Origin: CAYSPT01 sp964432985 | GTDB lineage: Bacteria; Muiribacteriota; CAYSPT01 | Direction: 5' to 3' | DNA: 64,000 nucleotides | Assembly (NCBI GenBank): GCA_964432985.1 | Contig: CAYSPT010000025.1 | Span: 1-64,000 of the forward strand | Part shown: piece by piece, positions 41,104 through 49,213 of the stretch | How the letters are laid out: every line of letters begins with the position of its first letter | Numbering within the stretch: the stretch's first letter is position 1 | Notes under the pieces: generated by a model | Databases searched by the model: none | What the model was told of the DNA's origin: nothing | What the model saw: the letters and a program-made list of their open reading frames with translations, nothing else | Made by a program: the position numbers and the translations under genes

Positions 41104-42606
41104 ATGGCCAACGTTGTATTTTCATTTAAGGGAAAAAACTACCAGGTTCCCGGGTTACCGTACGAAGAAACGTTTACCGCTGTTATGCCGATTATTTTCG
41201 ATGATGTTCCATCCCGGGAAGAAATAGTGGAAATTCTCGACCAGGCGCCCGAGGGCACCCTGGTCAATCCCTGGTCCCTGCCGGTAATCAAGGGATTCAA
41301 AGATTATATTCCGACCACCTTCAAACGGGTGACCCAGGACATGCCGCGGGACCAGTTCAGTGAGCTGTTCGATGTAGAGACCGACTGGATTCCGGAGTCG
41401 GAAAAGATACTGCTCCAGCTTCAGACGGAGATAGAGGCCAAGGCCGCCACCATCGATGCCGCCCTCATCCACTACCGGCGGGAATTGGGGACCGTGGTCA
41501 ACAAAGCCCACGTGGCCAACCGCCTGTACATGATCGGCTCTATTTATAAGCATCTGGTGGAACGGGAGTATCCTTTTTTGTTCGGAGAACTGCTGGACCA
41601 CACAACCTGGGACAGGGCATTGAGCGACATGAAAATGATGTTCATCGATTTTATGAAAGAGGTGCCCCTGGGCGGTTCGAGACAGTACGAGCAGATCATC
41701 CGCAGGCCGGACGTGGAAGCGGATGAAATCAAGGAGCGCTTCGGGTACCTGGAATGGCTCAAGGAAAAACTGGGGGACGATCTGCTGGGGGTGCTGCTGT
41801 ACGGCTCGGCGGCCAGGACCGACGATCCCGACCAATACAGCGATTTCGACAACTGGGTGAAGGTCAAGGACGTGCGCAGAGCTCACGCCATCCTCCGGGG
41901 GACCTGCCCGGAAGTAGTGGATAACAAGGTGATTGAAGGATGCGGTGACATCGAAGGCGAAATCGAAGGCGCCAAGCACCTGGGAATCCACATCTTCCCC
42001 GACGATGACGATTACATTCTCAGGCACATCCGCTTTCTCCACGACCCGGAGGAGTTCCGGCTGCACACCAGGGTCCTGTACGGGGAGTTTCCATTCGTGA
42101 TAGTAGCGCCCGACGAAATCATCGAGCGGGGAATCAGCCAGGCCTACATCAAGCTGAAAACCATAGCCGGATCGCTTAACTGGGCCTGGAATGCCCCCGA
42201 AAAGATCCTGGGCAAACCCAGCCTGTACGAGTTCATTGTCAAAAACCTGCGTTTCTTCATGCAGCACTCACTCAACGCCCTGGAAGGTCCTAAATTCAGA
42301 AACAAACAGCTTCTCAATGAACTGCTGGGCCAGCGGGGAATTTTCGTGCCCGACTACCGGCCCGACCTGGAGTATATCCGCAAATCTCTGGTCTACGCCA
42401 TGCAGAGCGTGTTGGTCCTGCAAAAAGAGCTGGTTGAGGCCTGGAAACCGAAGCTGGACTTTCTGGTTGAGACCGAATCACGGCCGGCTTATGTGGAGGA
42501 CGACACCTGGACCAAAACCATGGATTACGCTCCCCCGCCCGCGGGCTTCTGGGTAGAAAACGAACCGGAGGTCTGTTCCGAAAAAGCCTGTCATTCAGCT
42601 GAATGA
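41104..42606 (+). CDS. Nucleotidyltransferase-fold protein of unknown substrate
   Basis: 500 residues. The centre has the polymerase-beta nucleotidyltransferase signature: LYGSAAR (G234, S235) then YSDFDNW with D247 and D249, the metal-binding pair. The rest is predicted helical and does not match a known subgroup to me (aminoglycoside nucleotidyltransferase-like, GlnD-like or HEPN-partnered proteins are possible). The start is ATG 41104; an in-frame GTG at 41095 is less likely. It is the only gene on the transcript that begins with the 58-bp array, and it converges with a small zinc-finger gene; the stops are three bases apart, within overlapping palindromes (TCATTCAGCTGAATGA at 42591-42606). 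Confidence 0.8.
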   Translation: MANVVFSFKGKNYQVPGLPYEETFTAVMPIIFDDVPSREEIVEILDQAPEGTLVNPWSLPVIKGFKDYIPTTFKRVTQDMPRDQFSELFDVETDWIPESEKILLQLQTEIEAKAATIDAALIHYRRELGTVVNKAHVANRLYMIGSIYKHLVEREYPFLFGELLDHTTWDRALSDMKMMFIDFMKEVPLGGSRQYEQIIRRPDVEADEIKERFGYLEWLKEKLGDDLLGVLLYGSAARTDDPDQYSDFDNWVKVKDVRRAHAILRGTCPEVVDNKVIEGCGDIEGEIEGAKHLGIHIFPDDDDYILRHIRFLHDPEEFRLHTRVLYGEFPFVIVAPDEIIERGISQAYIKLKTIAGSLNWAWNAPEKILGKPSLYEFIVKNLRFFMQHSLNALEGPKFRNKQLLNELLGQRGIFVPDYRPDLEYIRKSLVYAMQSVLVLQKELVEAWKPKLDFLVETESRPAYVEDDTWTKTMDYAPPPAGFWVENEPEVCSEKACHSAE

Positions 42607-42609
42607 CCG

Positions 42610-42966
42610 TCATTCGGTGGGACGACTTTGGCCAATCCGGTCCAGTAGCTTGTCTCTGAGGTCCTGCAGGCCTGTTTTGTATTCTCGTTCCAGGGCATCC
42701 AGCCGGGAGCCGTGTTTTTCAACGGCAGCTCCAACCTTGTCGGTGACTTCGAAAAGATTTTTCATGATCTCAAGCAGATCGTCCAACAACCTGTTTATCC
42801 GCTCATTGTATTCGGCAAAATTCTTCTGGAGTTCGGATAGTTTGTCTTCACGCTTTTTGGAGCCGGCCCTTTTCCCATGAACGATGTACAAATGACCCCC
42901 GAGCCCCTGGGCATTGATTCTCTTCCCACACTCCGGGCAGTCGACCATCTTTGTAGTACGCGGCAT
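42610..42966 (-). CDS. Small protein with C2H2-like zinc finger and coiled coil
   Basis: 118 residues. The start has CPECGKRINAQGLGGHLYIV with a second His, giving C-x2-C-x11-H-x4-H. From about residue 36 the protein is a long charged heptad pattern (LDDLLEIMKNLFEVTDKVG) typical of coiled coils, so it probably oligomerises. No DNA-binding role is shown; the finger may bind nucleic acid or protein. ATG 42966 is the only reasonable start, and it converges on the nucleotidyltransferase gene. Confidence 0.75.
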   Translation of the reverse strand: MPRTTKMVDCPECGKRINAQGLGGHLYIVHGKRAGSKKREDKLSELQKNFAEYNERINRLLDDLLEIMKNLFEVTDKVGAAVEKHGSRLDALEREYKTGLQDLRDKLLDRIGQSRPTE

Positions 42967-43154
42967 GTCAACACCTCTTAACGTGTGTTACTGTTGATCC
43001 ATCGGCGATTTTATCCAACACTAGCCTGATTACTGTACAAAACCAACTGTTGTAGTGATGCATGGAATAAGCGAGTCAACACCAGTATAACATATGTTGA
43101 TCAGTATTTAAAAGTGATGGTGCATATTAGTTATCAAGAATGGTAACCGTTGGA
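42967..43154. other. Short AT-rich intergenic region
   Basis: Between two leftward genes. It contains a palindrome AACATATGTT (43088-43097) and the promoter of the zinc-finger gene should lie here, but no convincing boxes were found. Confidence 0.3.
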
Positions 43155-44123
43155 TCAATAAGGACGGCGCTTCCTGATGGCTTCCAGGATCTCCCTGGAA
43201 AGCGGAAGCGTACGGTAGAGGATACTGGCAATCTCCGGGATGGTCGGCTCTAGCCGGGGAATAGGAACGAACATGACATCCACTCCCACCGACCGGATAG
43301 CCTGATAGAGGATACCGGTGCGTTTCCGCAGCCTCAGCTTGCCGCGGTGCTGGTACCAGAGCGTGTTCTCCGGCGCCATGATGAAATACAGGAAGCTGTG
43401 CATGGGAAACAGGGAGGTCAAAGGCTCGAACAGAGTTTTGCTGACATTTTGCCTGACCTTTTCCTCCAGCCCCTTGATGGTGCCTTTAAGCCAGGCGTTG
43501 ACGCTCAACTGCCCCTTGTTGTCACGGGTGCTCACCTCGGAAATAACCAGGTTTTTGTCACCGTTGAAGTAGATGTAGGCAATACCGTCGATCTCCGTGT
43601 TTCTCAAACCATATTTTTCCTGCTTGTACTCTGAGCGGGGAGTGTCGTCTGTGGGCTTGGACAGGATGACGAAGTTGGTCCTTTTGTCGTGTTTCAGGAT
43701 GTAGGAATCGTTGTAAGTAACAACATATCCTTTCTCCCGGTGACGGACTTTTTCCCTGATAACGCCGCTTCTGGTCACCCCGGGACAGGAGTCGCGCATC
43801 CGATCTATAAACGCTTCCAGTACCACTGTCAGAAGCCGTTCACCGAGAATTCCCTGAAAATAGTAGATGAAATTATCGGTGATATCACCCATCCAGCGCA
43901 GCAGGTCATTGGCGCTGCACAGGGTGTAGCGGAATTCACCCCAGGAAGCTTCAGTCCGTATCCTGTTGTCTTCTCGGTGAATAGTAATGTCGGGTTTGAA
44001 TACCCTGTCGACCACGTAGTAATCTTTGCCGCAGGCGTGATCGGAGTGGACAATGCAGTTCTCATCCTGGCAGAATTTCCGGGGGAAAAACTCTTCAAAC
44101 GGATTCATATCTGACGGATTCAT
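43155..44123 (-). CDS. Hypothetical protein, 322 residues
   Basis: Not recognised. The N-terminus has a Cys/His cluster (KFCQDENCIVHSDHACGKDY) that could bind metal. The rest is mixed alpha/beta without a signal peptide or membrane helix. A possible nuclease-like or adaptor fold cannot be judged by eye. ATG 44123 and ATG 44108 lie in a perfect 15-bp direct repeat (ATGAATCCGTCAGAT followed by ATGAATCCG), so the first five codons (MNPSD) are an exact in-frame duplication of the start; either may be used. It lies 54 bases downstream of thyX and may share its transcript. Confidence 0.65.
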   Translation of the reverse strand: MNPSDMNPFEEFFPRKFCQDENCIVHSDHACGKDYYVVDRVFKPDITIHREDNRIRTEASWGEFRYTLCSANDLLRWMGDITDNFIYYFQGILGERLLTVVLEAFIDRMRDSCPGVTRSGVIREKVRHREKGYVVTYNDSYILKHDKRTNFVILSKPTDDTPRSEYKQEKYGLRNTEIDGIAYIYFNGDKNLVISEVSTRDNKGQLSVNAWLKGTIKGLEEKVRQNVSKTLFEPLTSLFPMHSFLYFIMAPENTLWYQHRGKLRLRKRTGILYQAIRSVGVDVMFVPIPRLEPTIPEIASILYRTLPLSREILEAIRKRRPY

Positions 44124-44177
44124 ATCCGCAGGATACCACCGCTTTTCCAGGACAACAACACATGCAAGGATACGCTA

Positions 44178-44813
44178 TCAAATATTAAACCGGGTGTAAA
44201 TGTCTCCGAATATCCCGGGAGCGTGACCGTGTAATGTTTTCAGTATATCCATGGCGGCGGCACGGATTTCCCACTGGGCATGCCGGTCGCACCTCAGCTC
44301 CAGAAAATGGCGCCAGGAGCGGAAGTTCATGCCGACAATAATGGTGCTTTTCAAGGCGTTGGGAAGGATAAAGCGGGCGTCTTCCTTGCGGATCCCCATA
44401 CTCATGAGATCGTGGTAACAGCTGCGGCACTCTTCCACCGCTTCGAAGTACCGCTGACGGGCTTCCGGCCTGTCCGCTATTTCAGGCGGGATCACATACG
44501 AGTGGCCGTCGGTCACCTTCACGTACCGCTGGCTTTCCTGGGCATAGCTTGCCAGGCGATGACGGACCAGCTGGTGGGTGAAGGCGCGTGACCCCTTGAT
44601 CCGGAAGGTGGCGATAGCGAACTCCAGGCAGGAATGATGACCTTTGTTTATCAGCTTCCTGATAAAAGAACGGCGAGGTTTGTCTCCCGGTTCCCTGGAT
44701 TCGGACTGCCAGCAGTTGCGATAGGCAGTTTCTATTACTTCCTCAGCCTTCGGGGTAATGGAAAGCAATTCTACCTGCGGCTTCCATTCCCGGCTGTCCG
44801 ATGGTCTGCTCAT
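44178..44813 (-). CDS. thyX: Flavin-dependent thymidylate synthase
   Basis: 211 residues with the diagnostic ThyX motif RHRLASYAQESQRY (RHR-x7-S-x-RY type) and the C-terminal flavin and substrate region (RFILPNALKSTIIVGMN). It methylates dUMP to dTMP with methylenetetrahydrofolate and reduced FAD. ATG 44813 lies inside the dCMP deaminase gene, a 71-base overlap in another frame; no closer start exists before the conserved VELLSITP. Together with the deaminase it supplies dTMP. Confidence 0.96.
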   Translation of the reverse strand: MSRPSDSREWKPQVELLSITPKAEEVIETAYRNCWQSESREPGDKPRRSFIRKLINKGHHSCLEFAIATFRIKGSRAFTHQLVRHRLASYAQESQRYVKVTDGHSYVIPPEIADRPEARQRYFEAVEECRSCYHDLMSMGIRKEDARFILPNALKSTIIVGMNFRSWRHFLELRCDRHAQWEIRAAAMDILKTLHGHAPGIFGDIYTRFNI

Positions 44814-45300
44814 CGACCAACAGGTCTCCTCTCAACTCCCGTCCCACAGGTTTCCCGGTGTAGACATCCAGCTTGATGCCCGCCGTCCTGAGAATGTTTT
44901 CGGCGAACTCATCCGGGTACCCTCCCCCGAACACCACCCGGGAGATTCCCACCGCGGCGATCAGGCGGGCGCAGATGGAGCACGGAAGATACGTGGTGTA
45001 TATGTCGGATCCCTTGATAGACTGCCCCCCCAGGATGGCCACCTGTAAAATGGCGTTCATCTCGGCGTGCAGCCCCCGGCAGATTTCATGGCGCTCCCCC
45101 GAGGGAACACCCAGTGTTTCTCTCAAACAACCAGCCTTGTCGCAATGCTCGAATCCCGGAGGCGTACCGTTGTAGCTTCCGGAAATAATTCTTCTGTCTT
45201 TGACCACCACGGCGCCCACCTGGCGCCTCAGGCAAGTCGAGCGTTTCCGCATGATCTCGGCTACTTCCATGAAAACTTCGTCCCATTCCGGTCTTATCAT
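44743..45300 (-). CDS. dCMP deaminase (ComEB-like)
   Basis: 185 residues with the cytidine/deoxycytidylate deaminase zinc motifs HAEMNAI and PCSIC, plus the family's extra GTPPGFEHC and CRGLHAE. It deaminates dCMP to dUMP, the substrate of the downstream ThyX. ATG 45300 follows GGAAG by eight bases. The C-terminus runs about 30 residues longer than usual for the family and this extra part is the segment that overlaps thyX. Confidence 0.9.
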   Translation of the reverse strand: MIRPEWDEVFMEVAEIMRKRSTCLRRQVGAVVVKDRRIISGSYNGTPPGFEHCDKAGCLRETLGVPSGERHEICRGLHAEMNAILQVAILGGQSIKGSDIYTTYLPCSICARLIAAVGISRVVFGGGYPDEFAENILRTAGIKLDVYTGKPVGRELRGDLLVDEQTIGQPGMEAAGRIAFHYPEG

Positions 45301-45440
45301 CGTAAGCACTTCCGTTTCTCAGTTTTCTCTGTCCTTGCCTTCCAGATTCGCCATTGTACCGTAGATTATTTTTTATAAGAACAGACACTGGTTAAAGCCG
45401 GCCATTGTATAGACTTGCCACTGCCGCGTCAACAGGAAAG

Positions 45441-45632
45441 ATGAAAAACTTTAGCAGGATAAAGAAACGGGTAAAAGATGAGCTTCTTTATGCGCTCATT
45501 CATAGCCTTCAAAAACCGTGGACGTTCCCGGTGCACATGAAGAGGAGAAGCAGTTCTACAACAAGGGAGACGGTCATATATTGCTTTGCTTTAGTATCTT
45601 TAGGGGGATGCAGCCGGAGAATAATAAAGTAG
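45441..45632 (+). pseudogene. Possible remnant of a lipid A acyltransferase-like gene
   Basis: The frame starts MKNFSRIKKRVKDELLYALI, which looks like the first helix of LpxL/HtrB-type acyltransferases, then turns to low-complexity sequence and ends after 63 codons. A neighbouring frame continues with plausible residues (FYNKGDGHILLCFSI), so a frameshift is possible. Weak evidence; may be chance. Confidence 0.2.
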
Positions 45633-45709
45633 GTAGTTACCAATTGTAATACTATGAATATGTCTTTCTTTATATTACAACAAAAATGATTCCCTGATAT
45701 TTTGCATAG

Positions 45710-45842
45710 ATAACATAAGTTATTTGTTTTATTATTTTTGAATCTGATTTACATACCATATCCAAACCAGCTATCTGTCACTAATTTGCATTACGCAAGG
45801 GAAATGAGGACTAGCAGCAGCGCTCGCCATAACTTATGTTAT
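45710..45842. promoter_or_regulatory. Two mirrored ATAAC-N4-GTTAT sites
   Basis: ATAACATAAGTTAT (45710-45723) and ATAACTTATGTTAT (45829-45842) are exact reverse complements of each other and each is a near-palindrome (ATAAC with GTTAT around four bases). They could be two binding sites of a dimeric regulator or the ends of a 133-bp element; no target duplication is visible. Confidence 0.4.
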
Positions 45843-45955
45843 GTTGTGTTATGACATGTCAACATTAGTTCAGTTTGAAAGTACAGTGATTTTTTGCTGC
45901 GCTTTCCAGGTTGACATATTGCTTTATGAAATTAATCTGACTGGAAAACTCAGTT

Positions 45956-46258
45956 TTAAGCGGAGTCTACAAAACTGCCCCCGTCTATTTCGCGGGAGCA
46001 TATACTGAAACTTTTATCAAAGGTGATCTTGATAATGAGACGATTGAAGCAGTTCCCGTGGACGGTTTCCTTGTGATACCGAAACGGCGGCTCATCATCG
46101 CTGTAGCCCCGGATGAGATCGAAGCCGGGGTTGACTCGCATCTTCATGTCTTCACCACATCGGGAGCAGTTGATGTGCACCCAGAATCCGCTCTCTTTTC
46201 CAGATGAGCTTCCGAAAAGAGCGCCGGCGATCTTTCGCAGCCAATTACCCGCTGTCAT
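45956..46258 (-). CDS. Small CxxC protein, unknown function
   Basis: 100 residues. One Cys pair, NCSRCGEDM, is followed by KMRVNPGFDL, then FRYHKETVHGNCFNRLIIKITFD and SREIDGGSF, a pattern I have seen as a widespread uncharacterised small domain; the remaining two Cys may complete a zinc site. ATG 46258 lies five bases after the stop of the outer-membrane-type gene, so it is the end of that operon. No membrane helix. Confidence 0.65.
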   Translation of the reverse strand: MTAGNWLRKIAGALFGSSSGKESGFWVHINCSRCGEDMKMRVNPGFDLIRGYSDDEPPFRYHKETVHGNCFNRLIIKITFDKSFSICSREIDGGSFVDSA

Positions 46259-46263
46259 GACAG

Positions 46264-46956
46264 TTAGAAATACGTCCGGACAAAGAACTCGTTGCGATCG
46301 GAGCGCAAGCCGTTTCTGTTGTACAGGCGGCTGTAATCGCCATTGTCCCACCTGATGAAACCGGCTGAAAAGGTATCATTGGGATGATAGACGATCCCGC
46401 TGCCAAACGCGTCACCGTCGTATCGAAGCGGAATGGAAAAGTCTTTGAGCTTTTCGTGAGTGTAATCGAACTGGAAGGTCCAGAAGAGACGTTCCGGTTC
46501 CTGCTTTCCCAGGTCGTAGGCGCCCAGGTTGGCCACCCCTCCGCGCTCTCCGCCGAAGTTATACCCCACGGTGATGAATCCCAGGAAATTGAGAGAAACA
46601 GTGTGCCAGTTCCTGTCCCCGGGATTGTAGATAAACTCGAACATCCAGTGTGAAAGCTCCAGGTAGTAATCATCGGGTCTGAGCCTCGACATCTCGTCTG
46701 AAAAGAAACCAACGCCCACTGCCAGGCCGGTGTCGAACTCGGCTCCCAGGTAATATTCTATCTGCGTTTCTGAGCCGGCGGCAGTTTTGTAGGGCCGGGC
46801 GGAAATGTCCAGGGTGTATTCGGCCCGGGTCCAGAATGGCGGAGTGTGTTCCTCTTCTTCGACCTGATCTTCCTGAGCCCAGACGAGGTCGCCCGAATAT
46901 GTCATCATGACACATGCTGCCAGCATAACGAGCACCATTGTTTTACGATTATTCAT
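46264..46956 (-). CDS. Small outer-membrane beta-barrel protein
   Basis: 230 residues: signal peptide (MVLVMLAACVMMTYSG, cleavage near VWA) and alternating amphipathic strands (TQIEYYLGAEFDTGLAVGVG; WHTVSLNFLGFITVGYNFGG) ending in EFFVRTYF, the C-terminal Phe signal for outer-membrane insertion. It is predicted as an eight- to ten-stranded barrel without a known function. It follows the TPR-type gene by 38 bases and probably belongs to the prepilin operon, though an internal promoter is possible. Confidence 0.72.
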   Translation of the reverse strand: MNNRKTMVLVMLAACVMMTYSGDLVWAQEDQVEEEEHTPPFWTRAEYTLDISARPYKTAAGSETQIEYYLGAEFDTGLAVGVGFFSDEMSRLRPDDYYLELSHWMFEFIYNPGDRNWHTVSLNFLGFITVGYNFGGERGGVANLGAYDLGKQEPERLFWTFQFDYTHEKLKDFSIPLRYDGDAFGSGIVYHPNDTFSAGFIRWDNGDYSRLYNRNGLRSDRNEFFVRTYF

Positions 46957-46994
46957 TCCATTTCACTCCTCACCTAATTATTTCCACCATTCTT

Positions 46995-47936
46995 TCATTG
47001 GGCGGCTGCAGCCTTGACCGTATCAATCAGTTTGGAAAGTTCTTTTTCTCCCAGATCACGTCCGTATTTGTTTCTCAGCCTGACTTCGAACTGTTTCTTG
47101 TCCGATGCAGGGAGAGAGCGATACTCGTTGACCAGATACTTCAGCTTTTCCCGGTTGTTTCGTTCGGCTTCTTCCATCATGGCAATTTCTTCGGCGTTGA
47201 AGTCTCCGGAATCCTTGACCACGGACTCAACGGCAGACCTCACCTGGTGCTGTTTGTACTCGCACGCGGACCGCTCACCTTTCTTGCCGAGCCGATTGTA
47301 TATTTTTGCCATCTCCCCGTAGATAAAATCAAGCACGATATAGTTGTTCGATTCGGTTTTTTGAAGCGCACGCTGATAGTAGATCAGGGCGTTCTGGTAG
47401 TAGCCCGATTTGCTGAAATCCCAGGCTTCCACGATATCGGGATCGATCTCTTTGCCCTGTTCCACCATCTGCTGATACTCGAGACTCAACTTATCCAGGT
47501 CCATTCCGTCCTCGCCGCCGAGAGGAAACTCCCTGGGACTGTATTGTTTTTTCTTACCGCTGAAGGCCAGGTCCATCCAATCCGGCCCCCTGGATGCCAC
47601 CTTTTTTTTGACCTTCATGTTACGAGGCGGTACAGCCCGGCGAAGCCCTTTGCGCTTTATCCACAGTGACCGCCAGGTAGAGCTGGGACGTTTCCGTTCC
47701 ACCGTCTTTTCGATAGCAATATTAGTGGATGGTCTGTTTGTTTGACGGACACGATAAAGCTGCTTCAGGCCCCAACTGAGTAAAAGCAGAGCACAGAGAC
47801 CCAGTACAAATTTCCACTGCATCCGTTTGAGGTAGGATTTGAAATCTCTCTCCTCTGCCCGGCGCGACCGGACAGACGACCGTAGTTTCATCTCCTCAGG
47901 ACTCAGCTGTTTAAGATCGCTCCACTTTCTGACCAT
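46995..47936 (-). CDS. Membrane-anchored TPR-like protein of the prepilin operon
   Basis: 313 residues: charged N-terminus, one transmembrane helix at about 42-60 (FVLGLCALLLLSWGLKQLY), a basic linker, and a TPR-like pair (SGYYQNALIYYQRALQK ... YGEMAKIYNRLGKKGERSA) before a charged helical tail. It starts four bases after the stop of the prepilin-like gene, so it is cotranscribed. A role in assembling or anchoring the pilus-like machine is inferred from position only. Confidence 0.7.
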   Translation of the reverse strand: MVRKWSDLKQLSPEEMKLRSSVRSRRAEERDFKSYLKRMQWKFVLGLCALLLLSWGLKQLYRVRQTNRPSTNIAIEKTVERKRPSSTWRSLWIKRKGLRRAVPPRNMKVKKKVASRGPDWMDLAFSGKKKQYSPREFPLGGEDGMDLDKLSLEYQQMVEQGKEIDPDIVEAWDFSKSGYYQNALIYYQRALQKTESNNYIVLDFIYGEMAKIYNRLGKKGERSACEYKQHQVRSAVESVVKDSGDFNAEEIAMMEEAERNNREKLKYLVNEYRSLPASDKKQFEVRLRNKYGRDLGEKELSKLIDTVKAAAAQ

Positions 47937-47940
47937 ACCG

Positions 47941-48693
47941 TCAATACCTGCAATCCTCGTCTACCGAACAGAAGTACCCCATGTTGCGTTTCCAGGGATC
48001 GCTGGGATCGAGCAGGCGGTGTTCGAGCCGTTCGGGCTCTACATCGGCCGAATCAACCCGGTAGAGCGGGCCGAATTGCTCGGCGCGGTCCCGAAAGCGA
48101 GAGCGGAACGTGGCGGTCATGGACAGCTTCTCGGTTTTAGCGGACGTAATTTGAACCTCTGCCAGGATCTTGACCCGCACTCCCACCGCTTCGTACTCGT
48201 GCCCCTCTTCAACCACTTCCAGCGAACCTCCGGTAATCACTTTGACCCCTTCGAAAGCAAAATCCGGGCTGATGTTCTCAAATCGGTCGCGTTTCTTCCG
48301 CTCCCCGTCGTCTGTGAGGATATACCGGACGAGCTCTTTTTCTTCTTCATCATAACTGTACTCCACCTCGGAGGAATTGACCGCCTCCGCCGGATCGGCT
48401 ATCTCGTTGAGGTCCGGTTTGTCGGTGAACCTGGTAAAGACCAGTTTGTGCGCCGTGATCTCCTTGAACTGGTGTGCGCCTTTTACATCGACAGAGAGGT
48501 TGAGAAAGAGAGACCGGATGCTGCGCTGGATGTTCTGCTCCGCTTCTTTTTCGGCATACAGCGAGATCTGCCCGAAAAAGATACGGTAGAGCACCGTGGC
48601 CAGAAACAAAGCGATCACCGCCATGATAAGCATCTCCACGGCGGTCACACCCCGTTTACGTGACAGACAGTTTATTCCAAATCGTCCCGGCAT
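47941..48693 (-). CDS. Prepilin-type N-terminal protein (PilW/GspJ-like)
   Basis: 250 residues. The leader ends RKRGVTAVEMLIMAVIALFL, a prepilin-peptidase site: Gly, then a hydrophobic helix with Glu at position 5. The usual Phe after the cleavage site is Val. The rest is an extended beta-rich C-terminal domain of minor-pseudopilin type. Its start overlaps the previous gene by 22 bases. Minor pseudopilins prime assembly of type IV pili or type II secretion pseudopili. Confidence 0.75.
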   Translation of the reverse strand: MPGRFGINCLSRKRGVTAVEMLIMAVIALFLATVLYRIFFGQISLYAEKEAEQNIQRSIRSLFLNLSVDVKGAHQFKEITAHKLVFTRFTDKPDLNEIADPAEAVNSSEVEYSYDEEEKELVRYILTDDGERKKRDRFENISPDFAFEGVKVITGGSLEVVEEGHEYEAVGVRVKILAEVQITSAKTEKLSMTATFRSRFRDRAEQFGPLYRVDSADVEPERLEHRLLDPSDPWKRNMGYFCSVDEDCRY

Positions 48694-49211
48694 GTGTAAA
48701 TCAAGTCCTCGTTTTCTAGGTTGCGGTCCACAACCTGGTTGACCACCAGCGTTCCCAGCGCCAGCGTCCGCTTCTGTTCCTGTTTACTGGCCCTTGTGTA
48801 CCACCTGACCTCGGCAAAGATCCTTTTGATCTTACTCGGGTCCCCGCGATGCGTTTCGCCCTCGCCGGTGAGCGGTTCGATTTCCACCCGCATATCGAAT
48901 TTTCCCCAGTAAGAAGGGAAGTAGCTTTCAGGAAAATACTGGGTCACATCTTCGTACCATTCCCCGTCACAGGGAAACTCCTGGTAAATTTTCAGTTCGG
49001 AGTCCAGCAGTTCGAAAGGCATGTTCCTCACCGTCTCCAGGACTTCCCTGAGCAGGTTGACTCCGATGGTGACGTTCTTACCCTTAACGGTGCCTTCGGC
49101 AGCCATGTTGAACAGGGATATAATGGGAATGATCACCAGGGACATGATCATGATCGCAATCATGATCTCCACCAGTGTCAACCCTGCCCTGTCGCCGCGG
49201 TGCCTGTTCAT
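48672..49211 (-). CDS. Prepilin-type N-terminal protein (PilV/GspI-like)
   Basis: 179 residues starting MNRHRGDRAGLTLVEIMIAI: a short basic leader, Gly before the cleavage site, then the L-T-L-V-E helix characteristic of prepilins. The globular part is short, as in GspI/PilV minor pilins. Two bases separate it from the preceding gene. With the two neighbours it forms the usual trio of minor pilins. Confidence 0.85.
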   Translation of the reverse strand: MNRHRGDRAGLTLVEIMIAIMIMSLVIIPIISLFNMAAEGTVKGKNVTIGVNLLREVLETVRNMPFELLDSELKIYQEFPCDGEWYEDVTQYFPESYFPSYWGKFDMRVEIEPLTGEGETHRGDPSKIKRIFAEVRWYTRASKQEQKRTLALGTLVVNQVVDRNLENEDLIYTCRDDLE

Positions 49212-49213
49212 AG

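Larger units (their letters stand above)
45301..45955. other. AT-rich intergenic region
   Basis: About 650 bases, lower in GC than the surroundings. Contains a possible decayed gene start (45441-45632) and a pair of operator-like palindromes (45710-45842), both listed separately. Otherwise I see no gene. Confidence 0.5.

Noticed and set aside
41155..42267. 370-codon minus-strand frame opposite the nucleotidyltransferase
   Set aside because: Antisense to a gene with a clear catalytic signature; no start context or motif of its own.
47941..49211. Overlap of the two prepilin genes as a frameshifted single gene
   Set aside because: Each has its own prepilin leader and start, so they are two genes with a 22-base overlap.
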